Source: VAZQ01 sp040510815
Lineage (GTDB): Bacteria; Pseudomonadota; Alphaproteobacteria; Rhizobiales; Xanthobacteraceae
Direction: 5' to 3'
Assembly: GCA_040510815.1 (NCBI GenBank)
Contig: JBEVIH010000330.1
Span: 1-6,137, forward strand
Length of the DNA: 6,137 nt
How positions within the stretch are numbered: the first letter of the stretch is position 1; the number at the start of each line of letters is the position of its first letter. This document shows, one piece after another, positions 5,167 through 6,137 of the stretch. Made by a program: the position numbers and the translations under genes. The notes under the pieces were generated by a model, which saw nothing but the letters and a program-made list of their open reading frames with translations, was not told the origin of the DNA and did not search any database.

Positions 5167-5271
5167 TGCGGTGCACCGCTGATCCGGGACCGTCCCAAGC
5201 TCGGAGTTTGCAACGGTCCCGGTTCTGCAGCGCACCACTTCGTGCTGCGCTGCGCCCGGGACACGAGCCAT

Positions 5272-6137
5272 TTACTTCCACTCTCTTACATCCACGAAAT
5301 GTCCGGCGATCGCGGCGGCCGCCGCCATCGCGGGCGACACCCGGTGGGTGCGGCCCTTGTAGCCCTGGCGGCCCTCGAAGTTGCGGTTCGAGGTCGAGGC
5401 GCAGCGCTCGCCCGGCGCAAGCTTGTCGGGATTCATGGCGAGGCACATCGAGCAGCCGGGCTCGCGCCAGTCGAAGCCGGCGGCACGGAAGATCTTGTCG
5501 AGCCCTTCGGCTTCCGCCTGCTCCTTCACGATGCCGGAGCCGGGCACGATCATCGCCGACACGCTCGGATTGACGGTCTTGCCGGCGGCGACGCGCGCGA
5601 CCTCGCGCAGATCCTCGATGCGCCCGTTGGTGCAGGAACCGATGAACACGCGGTCGAGCTTGATGTCGGTGATCTTCTCGCCGCCCTTGAGGCCCATATA
5701 GTCGAGCGAGGTCGTGGCGGCGCGGCGCTTGTTCTCGTCGGCGATCTCGGCCGGCACCGGCACGCGGCCGGTCACCGAGATCACCTGCTCGGGGCTCGTC
5801 CCCCAGGTGACCAGCGGCGGCAGCTTGGCGGCGTCGAGCCTGATCTCGCGATCGAAATGCGCGCCGTCGTCGGAGCGCAGCGTCTCCCAGTAGCGCATGG
5901 CCTCATCCCAGGCCTTGCCCTTCGGCGACTTCGGCCGGTCCTTGAGATAGGCGTAGGCCTTCTCGTCGGGCGCGATGAAGCCGGCCTTGGCGCCGCCCTC
6001 GACCGACATGTTGCAGACCGTCATGCGGCCTTCCATCGACAGCGCGCGGATCGCCTCGCCGGCATATTCGAGTGCGTAGCCGGTGCCGCCGGCGGTGCCG
6101 ATCTCGCCGATGATGGCGAGGATGATGTCCTTGGCGG
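5272..6137 (-). CDS. leuC: 3-isopropylmalate dehydratase large subunit, C-terminal part (runs off right edge)
   Basis: LeuC is the [4Fe-4S] aconitase-family subunit of isopropylmalate isomerase. It dehydrates and rehydrates isopropylmalate together with LeuD in leucine biosynthesis. The visible 287 residues begin AKDIILAIIGEIGTAGGTGY and continue MEGRMTVCNMSVEGGAKAG. All three cluster cysteines are present: one in FIGSCTNGR (Cys codon near 5633) and two in EPGCSMCLAMNP (near 5443-5454). The C-terminal RCASTSNRNFEGRQG and TYR-type substrate loop region are intact, and the protein ends AGHFVDVREWK. The family is about 465-475 residues, so roughly the first 180 lie off the edge. The TAA at 5272-5274 is 6 nt from repeat copy B, and leuD does not follow directly. 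The gene is intact as far as seen. Confidence 0.97.
   Translation of the reverse strand, partial: AKDIILAIIGEIGTAGGTGYALEYAGEAIRALSMEGRMTVCNMSVEGGAKAGFIAPDEKAYAYLKDRPKSPKGKAWDEAMRYWETLRSDDGAHFDREIRLDAAKLPPLVTWGTSPEQVISVTGRVPVPAEIADENKRRAATTSLDYMGLKGGEKITDIKLDRVFIGSCTNGRIEDLREVARVAAGKTVNPSVSAMIVPGSGIVKEQAEAEGLDKIFRAAGFDWREPGCSMCLAMNPDKLAPGERCASTSNRNFEGRQGYKGRTHRVSPAMAAAAAIAGHFVDVREWK

Larger units (their letters stand above)
5067..5265. repeat. dispersed imperfect palindromic repeat, copy B, with nested 75-nt insert
   Basis: Same element and orientation as copy A: terminal inverted repeat CGTGTCCCGG (5069-5078) and CCGGGACACG (5256-5265), inner pair GCAGCGC and GCGCTGC, palindrome GCGGTGCACCGC (5168-5179). 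It also has an inner hairpin with perfect 10-bp arms CCGGGACCGT (5184-5193) and ACGGTCCCGG (5213-5222). Between the first and second conserved blocks copy A has 13 nt but copy B has 75 nt (5093-5167), consisting of two strong hairpins. The element starts 2 nt after the exported-protein stop and ends 6 nt before the leuC stop, so it forms both 3' untranslated regions. Confidence 0.88.

Noticed and set aside
4968..5264. Short minus-strand frame covering repeat copy B and the end of the exported-protein gene
   Set aside because: Its sequence is mostly translated repeat. Such frames are often mis-called as hypothetical proteins. The same applies to minus-strand frames at 3898-5271 and 5129-5446 and the plus-strand frame at 5136-5573.
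5067..5265. Repeat copy B as a structured non-coding RNA gene or riboswitch
   Set aside because: It has strong secondary structure, but the same element occurs at 1037-1183 in an unrelated context, and it lies after stop codons. A dispersed palindrome explains it better.
1..6137. CRISPR array, tRNA, rRNA, transposase or phage gene
   Set aside because: No regularly spaced repeats, no tRNA cloverleaf noticed, and no such protein motifs in the translations I read.

Overview
The window looks like a chromosomal segment of a GC-rich alphaproteobacterium, most likely Bradyrhizobium, Rhodopseudomonas or a close relative (Nitrobacteraceae). I infer this from the LeuC and LeuD sequences, the strong GC bias, and two copies of a palindromic repeat of a kind I associate with those genomes. 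No database search was possible, so the taxon is an inference.

Layout from left to right: the 5' part of leuD (minus, running off the left edge); a six-helix membrane protein with a His-rich tail (minus); repeat copy A; a complete SBP56/methanethiol oxidase gene (minus); a 200-nt divergent promoter region; a fused winged-helix DNA-binding/alpha-beta-hydrolase protein (plus); a convergent small HExxH metallopeptidase-like gene (minus); a 211-nt divergent region with a GC-rich hairpin; a small exported two-cysteine protein (plus); repeat copy B, which carries a strong intrinsic terminator inside a nested double hairpin; and the 3' two-thirds of leuC (minus, running off the right edge).

LeuC and LeuD form one enzyme, isopropylmalate isomerase of leucine biosynthesis. 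Here their genes have the same orientation but lie about 5 kb apart, with the whole accessory block between them. Within that block the SBP56 gene and the membrane-protein gene run in the same direction and are separated almost only by repeat copy A. The wHTH-hydrolase is divergent from SBP56 and is the natural candidate for its regulator. A sulfur or one-carbon module (methanethiol oxidase, metal-related membrane protein, ligand-sensing regulator) is a reasonable hypothesis but is not proven by the sequence.

The most unusual items are the nested, mutually inverted hairpin pair with complementary loops in repeat copy B, the enzyme-like domain fused to a DNA-binding domain with its catalytic triad apparently intact, and the Cys/His-rich variant of the SBP56 signature. 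I saw no CRISPR array, tRNA, rRNA, transposase or phage gene. No stretch over 300 nt lacks a gene.
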